Shown piece by piece: positions 34,608 through 43,847 of a stretch of DNA of 62,557 nt (its first letter is position 1; each line of letters opens with the position of its first letter). The position numbers were made by a program, and so were the translations under genes. A model generated the notes under the pieces. It made no database searches. It saw only the letters and a list, made by a program, of their open reading frames with translations, and was not told the origin of the DNA. Origin of the DNA: Salegentibacter salarius (GTDB lineage Bacteria > Bacteroidota > Bacteroidia > Flavobacteriales > Flavobacteriaceae); NCBI RefSeq assembly GCF_900168265.1, contig NZ_FVZF01000022.1, positions 1 through 62,557 on the forward strand. The letters run 5' to 3'.

Positions 34608-35678
34608 TTACGAACTTTCCAGCAAACGTTTCATATTTACATCTTCGTAATTACGACGTACAAAATCTAAAGCAGTTCTAAGAATTTGCCCCATGGTGCT
34701 TGCACGTTTAAACTTCATATCGTTGGTATAGCGATATAGATCTTTCCTTAAGGTTTTTACATTTGCCTGAGTAGAGACATGATCATTTATCATACAACGC
34801 AATAATTCTTTGTAGCGCGGGCGGGTATTAATAATCCTTTTAGCGAGCAGTGAGCGCTCCTCTTTTCTGTATTGCTCAATGGAAGATTCCTGAAGTTTCT
34901 CCTGAACTAGCTCCACCATCTTAAGGTTCTCTTTAAAGAACTGCGGTCTATATACTTTTAAATTTCCTTCAAAACACTGTTGATCAAAATCTATCGCCCT
35001 TATTTGGTATTCAACGTGATCAAAATCGTGAGTTGGGATTACCACGTAATTATAAGAACGCATATCTCCCAATAATCGCACTGTACAGCGCTCATTAAAT
35101 TTCACAAATTGTTTGGCTATTTGGGTTTGCGCCCTGTTATCGCAAGTGGGCAAATGTTCTTCTATAAAAACATCTCCTGGAATACCGGCAATATGTTCTT
35201 CAATTAGAGTGTCTTTATATACTAAAAAGTTGATTCGGTGCGGAGAAAGCAAATGCTCAAATTCGAGTCCGTAGATTCTGGAAGCATCGGCTTTTTTTAC
35301 GTAGAAATAAGTAAAACTATCATTTAAGATATTTCGCACTTTTATGCGGAAGGGTTTTGAATTTCCGAAGGTGCAATAATCTATAGCATCAACATTTAAG
35401 AATTCCAGCGAATCGTCACTTCCGTCAGAATGCATAATGGTATATACCTGTTTCAGGCTGTTATCTATTTCCTCTCTTTCAAAATCGGGGTAATAACAGC
35501 GCACCCAAAAAGTATCTTCTTCGTGCTGATCGTATACCACAACCGAGCCTGAAAATCGCAACAAATCATCGTAAAAAACAGGGATTTTGGTGTTTCGGTT
35601 GTGTTTGGCCAGATATCGATTTAACCTCTCATTTACAGCAAATGAAGGTTTCTTCTTAGACATCAGCTTTTCTTCCAT
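34608..35678 (-). CDS. conserved hypothetical protein with kinase-like hints
   Basis: I do not recognise a named family for this 356-aa soluble protein. About residues 35-150 look beta-rich (VFYDDLLRFSGSVVVYDQHEED, FTYFYVKKADASRIYGLEFEHLL). The middle contains TVRLLGDMRSYNYVV followed about 20 residues later by IRAIDFDQQ. This is reminiscent of the catalytic-loop and DFG-type Asp pair of small-molecule kinases, but no glycine loop is clear. The C-terminal 120 residues are helical and basic (ERSLLAKRIINTRPRYKELL, TMGQILRTALDFVRRNY). It is a single gene, likely flavobacterial-specific. The kinase idea is speculative. Confidence 0.75.
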   Translation of the reverse strand: MEEKLMSKKKPSFAVNERLNRYLAKHNRNTKIPVFYDDLLRFSGSVVVYDQHEEDTFWVRCYYPDFEREEIDNSLKQVYTIMHSDGSDDSLEFLNVDAIDYCTFGNSKPFRIKVRNILNDSFTYFYVKKADASRIYGLEFEHLLSPHRINFLVYKDTLIEEHIAGIPGDVFIEEHLPTCDNRAQTQIAKQFVKFNERCTVRLLGDMRSYNYVVIPTHDFDHVEYQIRAIDFDQQCFEGNLKVYRPQFFKENLKMVELVQEKLQESSIEQYRKEERSLLAKRIINTRPRYKELLRCMINDHVSTQANVKTLRKDLYRYTNDMKFKRASTMGQILRTALDFVRRNYEDVNMKRLLESS

Positions 35679-35772
35679 ATTATATCAGCTTTTCATCAAA
35701 AATAAGCTTTCTAAGGCGAAATCTGTAACAATTGTCTAACTTCGTCGTCATACTTTAAACTTTTCTTCAATT

Positions 35773-36678
35773 TTGGAAACAATTCTAAGTCTCAAAGACC
35801 TTACTAAAAAATATGGCGCGCTAACCGCGGTAGACAGCTTGTCTTTCACCATAGAAAAAGGCAACGTATATGGTATTTTAGGCCCTAACGGAAGTGGAAA
35901 ATCCACTACCCTTGGGATGGTACTAAACGTAGTAAATAAAACCTCCGGGGAATTCGCCTGGTTTGGTGGTAATACTGAAACACACGAAGCTTTAAAAAAA
36001 GTAGGTGCCATAATTGAGCATCCTAACTTTTACCCTTATATGACAGCGGTGCAAAACCTGGCGTTGGTTTGTAAAATTAAAGATGTTCCCAGTGATAAAA
36101 TTGAAGAAAAACTGGAGATCGTGAACCTGCTGGATAGAAAAGACAGCAAATTTAAAACCTTTTCTCTGGGTATGAAGCAGCGTCTTGCTATAGCTTCTGC
36201 CCTACTCAACGATCCGGAAATTCTAATTTTAGATGAACCTACAAATGGATTAGATCCGCAGGGGATTCATCAAATTCGAGAGATAATCAGGAAGATCGCA
36301 GCTGGAGGAACTACCATTTTGCTCGCTTCGCATTTACTGGATGAAGTAGAGAAAGTTTGTTCTCACGTGGTGATTATAAGAAATGGCAAGAAACTTTATA
36401 GCGGTCCTGTAGATGCTATAAATGCCAGCCACGGTTTCTTTGAACTACAGGCTAAAAATATGCAGCTATTGCAAGAGTTACTTATTGCCCATCCGGGAAT
36501 AGAAAATGTTTCAGAAAAAGAAAATGTGGTCACGGCGATTCTTAAAGAGCCTATGGATGCTGAAACTATTAACGAATATTTATTTGAAAAAGGACTTTCA
36601 CTTTCATACCTGGTAAAACGAAAAGAAAGCCTGGAAGAACAATTCCTTGAATTAACCAAACAAACTTCATCCGCATAA
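35773..36678 (+). CDS. ABC transporter ATP-binding protein
   Basis: This 301-aa ATPase of the multidrug/gliding-type exporter subgroup (DUF4162-like tail) starts at a TTG (35773), since no ATG fits the opening METILSLKDLTKKYGA. It has Walker A GPNGSGKSTTLG, signature FSLGMKQRLAIASALL, Walker B ILILDEPTNGLD and switch ASHLLDE. The C-terminal 75 residues form an accessory domain. It overlaps the permease gene by one base (TAATG), so the two make one exporter, probably a homodimer of ATPases with two permeases. Substrate unknown. Confidence 0.9.
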   Translation: METILSLKDLTKKYGALTAVDSLSFTIEKGNVYGILGPNGSGKSTTLGMVLNVVNKTSGEFAWFGGNTETHEALKKVGAIIEHPNFYPYMTAVQNLALVCKIKDVPSDKIEEKLEIVNLLDRKDSKFKTFSLGMKQRLAIASALLNDPEILILDEPTNGLDPQGIHQIREIIRKIAAGGTTILLASHLLDEVEKVCSHVVIIRNGKKLYSGPVDAINASHGFFELQAKNMQLLQELLIAHPGIENVSEKENVVTAILKEPMDAETINEYLFEKGLSLSYLVKRKESLEEQFLELTKQTSSA

Positions 36679-37514
36679 TGTTACGACTTTTAGAGATAGA
36701 ATATCATAAATTACGCTATAGCCGTTCGGCAAAAATATTGGTTCTTACCTATTTTATTTTAATAACATTTATTGCTTTAATAGCATCTATCGAATTTAAT
36801 TTAGGCGCCATTAACTTTCGAGTAGCCGACCAGGGGATTTTTAATTTTCCATATATCTGGCATTTTAATTCTTATATAGCCGCCTTGCTAAAATTGTTCC
36901 TGGCTATTGTAATTGTTTCCATGATGTCCAACGAATATACCAACAGGACACTAAAACAGAATTTGATAGACGGCCTAAGCAAGAAAGAATTCATCGCTTC
37001 TAAGTTCTTAACCGTAACGGTGTTTTCTTTGATCTCTACCCTGTTTTTATTTGTGGTTTCGCTCATCTTAGGACTTTCATTTTCAGATTTTACCGAGGTT
37101 TCCATCATCTTTTCTGATATGGAATATATGATAGCCTATTTTGTAAAACTCACAGGTTTCTTTGCTTTCTGTATGTTTTTAGGAATTCTTATAAAACGTT
37201 CGGCTTTTGCGCTGGGTTTTCTGTTTATCTGGTGGATATTAGAAAGTATTGTTTACGGGGTTTTAAAGTGGAAAATTTTCAGAGATTCTGAAATCGCTGA
37301 TAATATTGCAAGATTTTTTCCGCTGGAATCTATGAGCAATTTAATTAAAGAACCCTTTTCAAGGCTATCTGCCGTACAAACAGCGGCGACTCAAGTAGGT
37401 TCAGAAATTGAGAAAGACTATGGAATTCATTGGTATCAATTAATAATTGTGATAATCTGGACCGCTATTTTTGTATTTTTATCCTACAAGCTCTTAAAAA
37501 AGAGAGATTTGTAG
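36678..37514 (+). CDS. ABC transporter permease (ABC-2 type)
   Basis: This 278-aa inner-membrane protein has six hydrophobic segments. Examples are ILVLTYFILITFIALIASIE, LKLFLAIVIVSMMSN and VFSLISTLFLFVVSLILGLSF. SNEYTNRTLKQNLIDGLSKKEF, a basic cytosolic loop between TM2 and TM3, is typical of ABC-2 type permeases of the NatB/GldF kind and probably couples to the ATPase. It is translationally coupled to the ATPase gene and followed after 22 nt by the T9SS substrate gene. Export of a lipid or peptide is plausible; nothing more specific is visible. Confidence 0.87.
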   Translation: MLRLLEIEYHKLRYSRSAKILVLTYFILITFIALIASIEFNLGAINFRVADQGIFNFPYIWHFNSYIAALLKLFLAIVIVSMMSNEYTNRTLKQNLIDGLSKKEFIASKFLTVTVFSLISTLFLFVVSLILGLSFSDFTEVSIIFSDMEYMIAYFVKLTGFFAFCMFLGILIKRSAFALGFLFIWWILESIVYGVLKWKIFRDSEIADNIARFFPLESMSNLIKEPFSRLSAVQTAATQVGSEIEKDYGIHWYQLIIVIIWTAIFVFLSYKLLKKRDL

Positions 37515-37536
37515 GTAATAGTATGAAAGCAGCTGA

Positions 37537-40299
37537 ATGAAATTCTCTCATCTTTTTTTTATATTTTTCCTGGTCTTGAGCTCACAGCTTAATGCCCAGC
37601 AAGAGGCCTCTAACTGGTATTTTGGAGTTGGTGCCGGGCTCTCTTTTCCCGGCCCTAATGATGATCCTGTAAGTTTGAACAATGGGCGGTTACAAACCCT
37701 GGAAGGTTCTACCACTATATCTGACCGAAACGGAAATTTACTTTTCTATACCGATGGCACGGTTGTTTACGATAGAAACCATAATATAATGCAGAATGGA
37801 AATAGCCTAAAAGGTGACATTTCCACTACACAATCTGCTATTATAGTACCACGGCCGGCTAACCCTGGTCGCTACTTTATTTTTACTGTAGATAAGCCTG
37901 ATTATTATCTCACCCCAGGAAACCCTATTGAAGGCGTTAATTTTTCTGAAGTAGATATGAGCCTAAATAATGGCAATGGCGCTATAATTAACGGACAAAA
38001 AAACATCCATTTAGTAACCTACAATCCATCAAATAGTTTACAAAACGAGTTTAAAAGTTCAGAAAAAATAACCGCTGTAATTGCGGGAGATTGCACTTCC
38101 TATTGGGTAGTCACCCAGTTTATGGATAAGTTTTATTCATTTAGAGTGAGCTCTTCTGGGGTGGATACCAACCCGGTTATATCTGATATTTCCAATAATT
38201 TCGCTCCTATTTTAGATGAACAAGAGATCAATATTACTTCTCGAGGATATTTAAAAATTTCCCCTGATGGCCGTAAAATGGCTGCTGCTTATTCACAAAC
38301 TTCCCTAGGCAGTCCCAGAACCGGTGGTGGAAAAAATAGCGGCGAAGTTTATCTGTATGATTTTGATGACGAAACAGGAAGGGTTACTAATGAAGAATTA
38401 CTCTTGCTGGATACTTATCCTTATGGCGTTGAATTTTCTCCAGAAAGCACTAAACTGTATGTCACCACCAATGAATATGAGGGTGGTGAGATCTTACAGG
38501 AAAGTAAAATATACCAGTTCAACCTGGAAAGTTATAATATTAGAAATTCTGGAACAGTGATCAATTCTTCCAGCAATGTGGCGGGAGCACTTCAATTAGC
38601 CATAAACGGAAAAATTTATCGCGCGGGATACCCTAAAGATGGTGGCTCAGAATCGCATAGCTCTATTTCAGTTATAAGTAATCCTGGAATGGATCCAGGA
38701 AGTGTGACTTACAGGCATAATTCAGTAGATATTTCTCCTAACTATGTCAAACTTGGGCTTCCTCCTTTTGTTCAATCCTTATTCCAGGATAGTTTTGATG
38801 TAGATAATCTTTGCTCCGGGGCATCTACTAAGTTTACTATCACCGGCGAAAATGATTATGATTCTGTTTTATGGGATTTTGGCGATGGAGACACTTCCAC
38901 TACCGAGAATCCGCAACATACCTTTCCACAACCCGGGACTTATAGCGTAAGTTTGATCAAAACGATTTCAGGTATTCCGCAAGATCCGGTTTGTAAAGAA
39001 GTTACTATTACCGAGCTACCAAATATTTCCAATAATTTTACCCTTACCCAGTGCGATGTGGGCGATAGCGACCCGAATGATGGTATAACCGAATTTAATC
39101 TGCAACTTGCCCGCCAGGAACTCACTTCTGAAGATCCCAGTCTTCAGCTTTATTTTTATGAAAATGAGAATGACGCCCAAAATGATACCGAAAACCAAAA
39201 CGCCTTAAATAATATTTACAGAAACAATTCCCAGGATCAGGAATTAACGGTAAAAGTTATTGGTTTTAACTCAGATTGCTTTGAGATCGCCAGCATTAAA
39301 TTACATACTACTAGCAGTGTAGTTCTGGAGCCCGAAGCGGCCGTTGGATGTGAATTGTTTGATGGTGACGCTGAATTTGATCTACCTACCATTGAACAAA
39401 ATATTATCGCTGAATTAGGGCTTAATAGCAGCGTAAGTTTAAGCTTCCACGAATCTGAAAACGATGCCGCAGTTGGCGAAAATCCTCTTTTGGGCACCTA
39501 TATATCTGGAGCGAAAACACTTTACATAAGAGCAGAAAATGCCAATGTTTGTTACGGTTTTGGATCTATAGACTTGCAAATAGCAGCTTTTCCCAGAATA
39601 AATAATATCCTGGCATTACAAGCCTGCACCTCAGATTTTCCCGTAACTCTTGGCGATGAACTGAATATAACCAATTCCGAAAATTTTGACTTTTCATGGA
39701 GTACAGGAGAAAATTCGGAAAGCATTCAGGTAAATGAAGCAGGAGCCTATAGCCTTAGAATTACCGATACTAATTTAGGTTGTGGCCAGTCAATAGATTT
39801 TATCGTAGAGGAATTCCCAAATCCTGAAATTTTAGAACTGGAAATTGAAAATAACGGTCAAAATAGCAGTGTAACCGTGCTTACTAACAATATTGAAGAT
39901 TTAGAATTTTCTATAGACGATCCCAACGGCCCGTATCAAAATACTCCTACTTTTAGAAATGTTTCAGGCGGCCCGCATACTTTCTACGCCAGGAGTGCTA
40001 ATTCCTGCGAAGTCGCCCAATTTTCAGAAATAATTTTCGGCTTCCCGGCATTCTTTACGCCGAATAGCGATGGGTATAACGATTTTTGGCTTCCTTATGA
40101 AACAAGCAACAAGGATTTCCAGGTAGAATACATCTATATTTTTGATAGGTATGGTAAACTATTAAAACAATTACCCGGAAATACTTCTGGATGGGACGGC
40201 AATTATAACGGAAGACCAATGCCATCTAATGATTATTGGTTTAAAGGCAAACTGGCAAATGGTCAGGAATTTAGCGGCCATTTTACCCTAAAACGTTAA
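37537..40299 (+). CDS. secreted PKD-domain protein with T9SS type B sorting domain
   Basis: This 920-aa protein has a signal peptide (about 1-20, cleaved near LNAQQEAS). A propeller-like region follows (about 25-420: ISDRNGNLLFYTDGTVVYDR, GYLKISPDGRKMA). Then come a PKD domain (about 430-490, DSVLWDFGDGDTSTTENPQH), further beta-sandwich repeats, and the C-terminal gliding-motility-associated domain (about 840-920: FFTPNSDGYNDFWLP, YIFDRYGKLLKQL, GWDGNYNGRPMPSNDYWFKG). The last domain is the T9SS type B signal for export across the outer membrane. It is probably a surface adhesin or binding protein. Possible cotranscription with the ABC genes is suggested by the 22-nt gap. Confidence 0.9.
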   Translation: MKFSHLFFIFFLVLSSQLNAQQEASNWYFGVGAGLSFPGPNDDPVSLNNGRLQTLEGSTTISDRNGNLLFYTDGTVVYDRNHNIMQNGNSLKGDISTTQSAIIVPRPANPGRYFIFTVDKPDYYLTPGNPIEGVNFSEVDMSLNNGNGAIINGQKNIHLVTYNPSNSLQNEFKSSEKITAVIAGDCTSYWVVTQFMDKFYSFRVSSSGVDTNPVISDISNNFAPILDEQEINITSRGYLKISPDGRKMAAAYSQTSLGSPRTGGGKNSGEVYLYDFDDETGRVTNEELLLLDTYPYGVEFSPESTKLYVTTNEYEGGEILQESKIYQFNLESYNIRNSGTVINSSSNVAGALQLAINGKIYRAGYPKDGGSESHSSISVISNPGMDPGSVTYRHNSVDISPNYVKLGLPPFVQSLFQDSFDVDNLCSGASTKFTITGENDYDSVLWDFGDGDTSTTENPQHTFPQPGTYSVSLIKTISGIPQDPVCKEVTITELPNISNNFTLTQCDVGDSDPNDGITEFNLQLARQELTSEDPSLQLYFYENENDAQNDTENQNALNNIYRNNSQDQELTVKVIGFNSDCFEIASIKLHTTSSVVLEPEAAVGCELFDGDAEFDLPTIEQNIIAELGLNSSVSLSFHESENDAAVGENPLLGTYISGAKTLYIRAENANVCYGFGSIDLQIAAFPRINNILALQACTSDFPVTLGDELNITNSENFDFSWSTGENSESIQVNEAGAYSLRITDTNLGCGQSIDFIVEEFPNPEILELEIENNGQNSSVTVLTNNIEDLEFSIDDPNGPYQNTPTFRNVSGGPHTFYARSANSCEVAQFSEIIFGFPAFFTPNSDGYNDFWLPYETSNKDFQVEYIYIFDRYGKLLKQLPGNTSGWDGNYNGRPMPSNDYWFKGKLANGQEFSGHFTLKR

Positions 40300-40360
40300 G
40301 GAAAAGTTTATCAGTTTGAATAGGCAGGATTATTGATTAGTTTCGTGAGAATAAGACAAG

Positions 40361-40455
40361 AAACTACCTTGCGGCAAGCCCAAGAGGCAATAAATAGAGA
40401 TTTTTTTGAATTTCGAGCCAGGCTTCGAAACATTTAAATCTCGATTATCGAGTAA
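40361..40455 (+). repeat. family E repeat abutting the uvrB start
   Basis: Begins AACTACCTTGCGGCAAGC, has AGGCTTCGAAACATTTAAAT in the middle, and ends with the palindrome CTCGATTATCGAG just 7 nt before the uvrB ATG. It therefore supplies the whole 5' leader of uvrB. Confidence 0.8.
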
Positions 40456-40460
40456 GACGA

Positions 40461-42464
40461 ATGAAGTTTAAGATAGAATCAGACTACAAACCAACGGGTG
40501 ACCAGCCTAAAGCCATTGAGCAATTGGTTACCGGGATTAATAATAACGACCAATACCAAACCCTACTCGGGGTAACAGGATCGGGAAAAACCTTTTCTGT
40601 TGCGAATGTAATTCAGGATGTGCAAAAACCCACCCTGGTGCTTGCTCATAATAAAACACTTGCCGCGCAGCTTTATTCAGAATTCAAGCAATTTTTTCCG
40701 AATAATGCCGTGGAATATTTTGTGAGTTATTACGATTATTATCAGCCGGAAGCTTTTATTCCTGCTTCAGGAACTTATATTGAAAAAGACCTTTCTATCA
40801 ATGAAGAAATTGAAAAACTAAGGCTTAGTACAACTTCTTCGCTGTTAAGCGGAAGACGTGATGTGATTGTGGTTGCTTCAGTTTCCTGTTTGTATGGTAT
40901 TGGTAACCCTGTGGAATTTCGAAAAAATGTGGTTTCTATTGAACAGGATATGCAAATTTCCAGAACCAAATTTCTACACCAATTGGTGCAGAGTCTTTAT
41001 TCCCGTACCGAAGCAGAATTCACTCACGGTAATTTCAGAATTAAAGGAGATACGGTAGATGTTTTCCCAAGCTATGCCGATAATGCTTTCAGAATTCACT
41101 TTTTTGGGGATGAAATTGAAGAAATTGAAGCTTTTGATCCGGGTACCAATGATATTATTGAAAAATATGAAAGGCTGAATATTTATCCTGCCAATATGTT
41201 CGTAACCTCGCCCGATGTGATGCAAAACGCCATTCATCATATTCAGGACGATCTTGTAAAGCAAGTAGATTACTTTAGAGATATCGGTAAACATTTGGAA
41301 GCAAAACGACTGGACGAAAGAACCAATTTTGACCTGGAAATGATTCGGGAGTTAGGCTATTGCTCAGGGATTGAGAATTATTCTCGTTATCTTGACGGAA
41401 GACAACCCGGCACAAGACCTTTCTGCCTTCTGGATTATTTTCCAGATGATTTTCTAATGGTAGTTGATGAAAGCCACGTGACCATTCCACAAGTTCACGC
41501 TATGTATGGCGGGGATAGATCCAGGAAAGAGACCCTGGTAGAATATGGATTTAGGCTGCCGGCTGCCATGGACAACCGACCGCTGAAATTTGAAGAATTT
41601 GAGGCTTTACAAAACCAGGTGATCTATGTAAGCGCTACTCCGGCAGATTACGAATTACAAAAGTCTGAAGGAGTTTATGTAGAGCAGGTTATTAGGCCAA
41701 CCGGACTTCTGGATCCGATAATTGAAGTGCGGCCAAGTTTAAATCAAATAGACGATCTTATTGAAGAGATTCATACTAGAATCGAGAAAGATCAGAGAAC
41801 ACTAGTCACTACGCTTACCAAAAGAATGGCCGAAGAATTAGCAAAATATCTGACGCGAATTGATATTAGATGTCGTTATATTCATTCTGATGTCGATACT
41901 TTGGAACGTGTGGAAATTATGCAGGATTTACGCCGCGGTTTGTTTGATGTACTTATTGGGGTGAACTTATTAAGAGAAGGACTTGACCTTCCTGAAGTTT
42001 CGCTTGTAGCCGTAATTGATGCTGATAAAGAAGGATTTTTAAGAAGTAACCGTTCCCTCACTCAGACTATTGGCCGGGCAGCCCGTCATGTAGAAGGAAA
42101 GGCGATTTTGTATGCCGATAAGGTTACCGATAGTATGCAAAAAACCATTGATCAAACCGAATATAGACGGACAAAGCAGATAAATTATAATAAAGAGAAT
42201 AACATTCGCCCTACTCCACTGGTTAAAAAACTTGAGAACAGCACGTTGATCAAGGAAAAACTGGATGTCTATGATGCTGAGAAACCATTAACTACCAAAG
42301 CTGCTGAAGCAGAGGTTGCCTATATGAGTAAACCCGATCTGGAAAAAAGAATTAGGGAGAAAAGAAAAGCAATGGAAAAAGCGGCTAAAGATCTCGATTT
42401 TATGGCAGCAGCAAAACACCGTGATGAAATAAAAATGCTTCAGAATAAAGTTAAAGAAGCATAG
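40461..42464 (+). CDS. uvrB: excinuclease ABC subunit B
   Basis: UvrB is the damage-verifying helicase of nucleotide excision repair. At 667 aa it is complete. It has Walker A GVTGSGKT (about 37-44) and the damage-probing beta-hairpin region YYDYYQPEAFIPASGTYIEK. FLMVVDESHVTIPQ (DEAD-like box) and the helicase motif TQTIGRAARHVEGKAILYAD follow, with the C-terminal UVR coiled domain KAMEKAAKDLDFMAAAKHRD that binds UvrC. The upstream leader consists of a family E repeat ending 5-6 nt before the ATG, an unusual position for a palindrome. Confidence 0.97.
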   Translation: MKFKIESDYKPTGDQPKAIEQLVTGINNNDQYQTLLGVTGSGKTFSVANVIQDVQKPTLVLAHNKTLAAQLYSEFKQFFPNNAVEYFVSYYDYYQPEAFIPASGTYIEKDLSINEEIEKLRLSTTSSLLSGRRDVIVVASVSCLYGIGNPVEFRKNVVSIEQDMQISRTKFLHQLVQSLYSRTEAEFTHGNFRIKGDTVDVFPSYADNAFRIHFFGDEIEEIEAFDPGTNDIIEKYERLNIYPANMFVTSPDVMQNAIHHIQDDLVKQVDYFRDIGKHLEAKRLDERTNFDLEMIRELGYCSGIENYSRYLDGRQPGTRPFCLLDYFPDDFLMVVDESHVTIPQVHAMYGGDRSRKETLVEYGFRLPAAMDNRPLKFEEFEALQNQVIYVSATPADYELQKSEGVYVEQVIRPTGLLDPIIEVRPSLNQIDDLIEEIHTRIEKDQRTLVTTLTKRMAEELAKYLTRIDIRCRYIHSDVDTLERVEIMQDLRRGLFDVLIGVNLLREGLDLPEVSLVAVIDADKEGFLRSNRSLTQTIGRAARHVEGKAILYADKVTDSMQKTIDQTEYRRTKQINYNKENNIRPTPLVKKLENSTLIKEKLDVYDAEKPLTTKAAEAEVAYMSKPDLEKRIREKRKAMEKAAKDLDFMAAAKHRDEIKMLQNKVKEA

Positions 42465-42588
42465 GGCTAGGGAAATCCCTTATTATTGGAAGGTTTCAGA
42501 AAGAAAGATTTTCAAAAAGTATATTTAAAAATCCAAAACACGCCTAACTAAAAAACACTTTATTCCTTAACCGGTATTTTTTAGTAGG

Positions 42589-43797
42589 ATGAAAAAAATT
42601 ATACTTTATTACTTTTTGCTTTTTGCAATCCCAGTAATTTCTCAAGTTGGCATTGGCACCACCGAACCTGGAGCACAATTAGATATTGTTGCTACAGATA
42701 TAAACAATCCTTCTAAGATAGACGGAATTCTTATTCCCAGAATAAAGAAGTTCCCTTCCCAGGACCCCGGAATTGAGCAACACGGAATGCTTATTTTTTT
42801 GAGTGAAGATTTTAATAATTCTCCGGCAGGCTTTTATTACTGGCATGAGCAGGAAGGAGAATGGAAGTCTATAGTTTCAGATGCTAAAGCAGCTAATTTC
42901 TATGAGCCAAATACCACCGAGAGCCCCGGAAATATAACTGCCAATTTATTCAGAAAAGGAAATATTGGTATTGGTACTGAAGATATTGTAAGCAAACTCC
43001 AAATCGCAATAAATCCAGGGGACACACAGGATATTAAAAAAGGCCTGGAAATAGACAACAACAATCCCGAAAAAACAAAGAACACCTACGGTATAGAAAT
43101 AAAAAATCGTAGTAAAACCGATGCTGTAAAATATGGTATAAAAAATCATGTTACAGGAGATGGTGAGGGTATAAGATATGGTATTTATAGTACCACCTCA
43201 CAGGGAGCGAGCGGTTCGGACATTTACGGAATTTATAATTCCGTGGGGCGAACAGAAGGCGCCAACAGCTCTAATTATGGAATTTTCACAGAAATTGGAG
43301 AAACTTCAGGCAGAGGCAATATCTACGGAATTTACGCCCGTGCCGAAGGTAATTCTAGCTCACGGGTTTTTGCCGGATATTTCGCTGGCCCTGTAGGAAT
43401 AGGAAAAACACCGGCAGTAGAATATACTTTACCTGATTCGCGGGGAGAAGAAAACCAGATTTTAGTTTCAGATGATTCCGGAAAAGTCAATTGGAAACAC
43501 AATCATACCCGAAATTATATAAGCACAGGAAGTCAAAGTGGTACTTACACCATTGGAGAGGAAGTTTATTTCTTAAGGATCAACCCAAATGTTTCATCAA
43601 TTACAATTCCTGATGCATCTATTAATAAAGGTCGGGAAATAGTTTTAATAAGTATGGGAAGTAGTAATACACCTTTAAATTTCTTAAATGGAGATAGACT
43701 GGACGATATTCAGAATAACAGTATAACAGGTATAGCAAATGGGGAGATACTCACCATTATAAGTATAGGAACACGTTGGCTACTACTTAGAAAATAA
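42589..43797 (+). CDS. secreted tail-fibre-like protein with YGI repeats
   Basis: This 402-aa protein has a signal peptide (cleaved after about residue 18, FAIPVISQVG). It starts with VGIGTTEPGAQLDIVA, a motif shared by many flavobacterial secreted proteins and phage tail fibres. Residues about 165-265 hold six YGI-containing repeats (YGIEIKN, YGIKNHV, YGIYSTT, YGIYNSV, YGIFTEI, YGIYARA) spaced about 10-25 residues apart, probably a beta-helix. The C-terminus (about 300-400) is a beta-sandwich (LRINPNVSSITIPDASINKG). There is no T9SS sorting domain and no phage neighbours. A surface or matrix role is likely. Confidence 0.75.
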   Translation: MKKIILYYFLLFAIPVISQVGIGTTEPGAQLDIVATDINNPSKIDGILIPRIKKFPSQDPGIEQHGMLIFLSEDFNNSPAGFYYWHEQEGEWKSIVSDAKAANFYEPNTTESPGNITANLFRKGNIGIGTEDIVSKLQIAINPGDTQDIKKGLEIDNNNPEKTKNTYGIEIKNRSKTDAVKYGIKNHVTGDGEGIRYGIYSTTSQGASGSDIYGIYNSVGRTEGANSSNYGIFTEIGETSGRGNIYGIYARAEGNSSSRVFAGYFAGPVGIGKTPAVEYTLPDSRGEENQILVSDDSGKVNWKHNHTRNYISTGSQSGTYTIGEEVYFLRINPNVSSITIPDASINKGREIVLISMGSSNTPLNFLNGDRLDDIQNNSITGIANGEILTIISIGTRWLLLRK

Positions 43798-43798
43798 A

Positions 43799-43822
43799 AA
43801 AGCACCGCTTTCGCAGTGCTTT
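43799..43822. terminator. bidirectional terminator
   Basis: AAAGCACCGC and GCAGTGCTTT form an imperfect stem around a short loop, with T-runs on both strands. It lies between the convergent fibre-like and subtilase genes. Confidence 0.8.
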
Positions 43823-43847
43823 CCTAATCTATTAAATGAATTGTTTC

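Noticed and set aside
42589..43797. Prophage tail gene
   Set aside because: It has a signal peptide and no phage genes around it.
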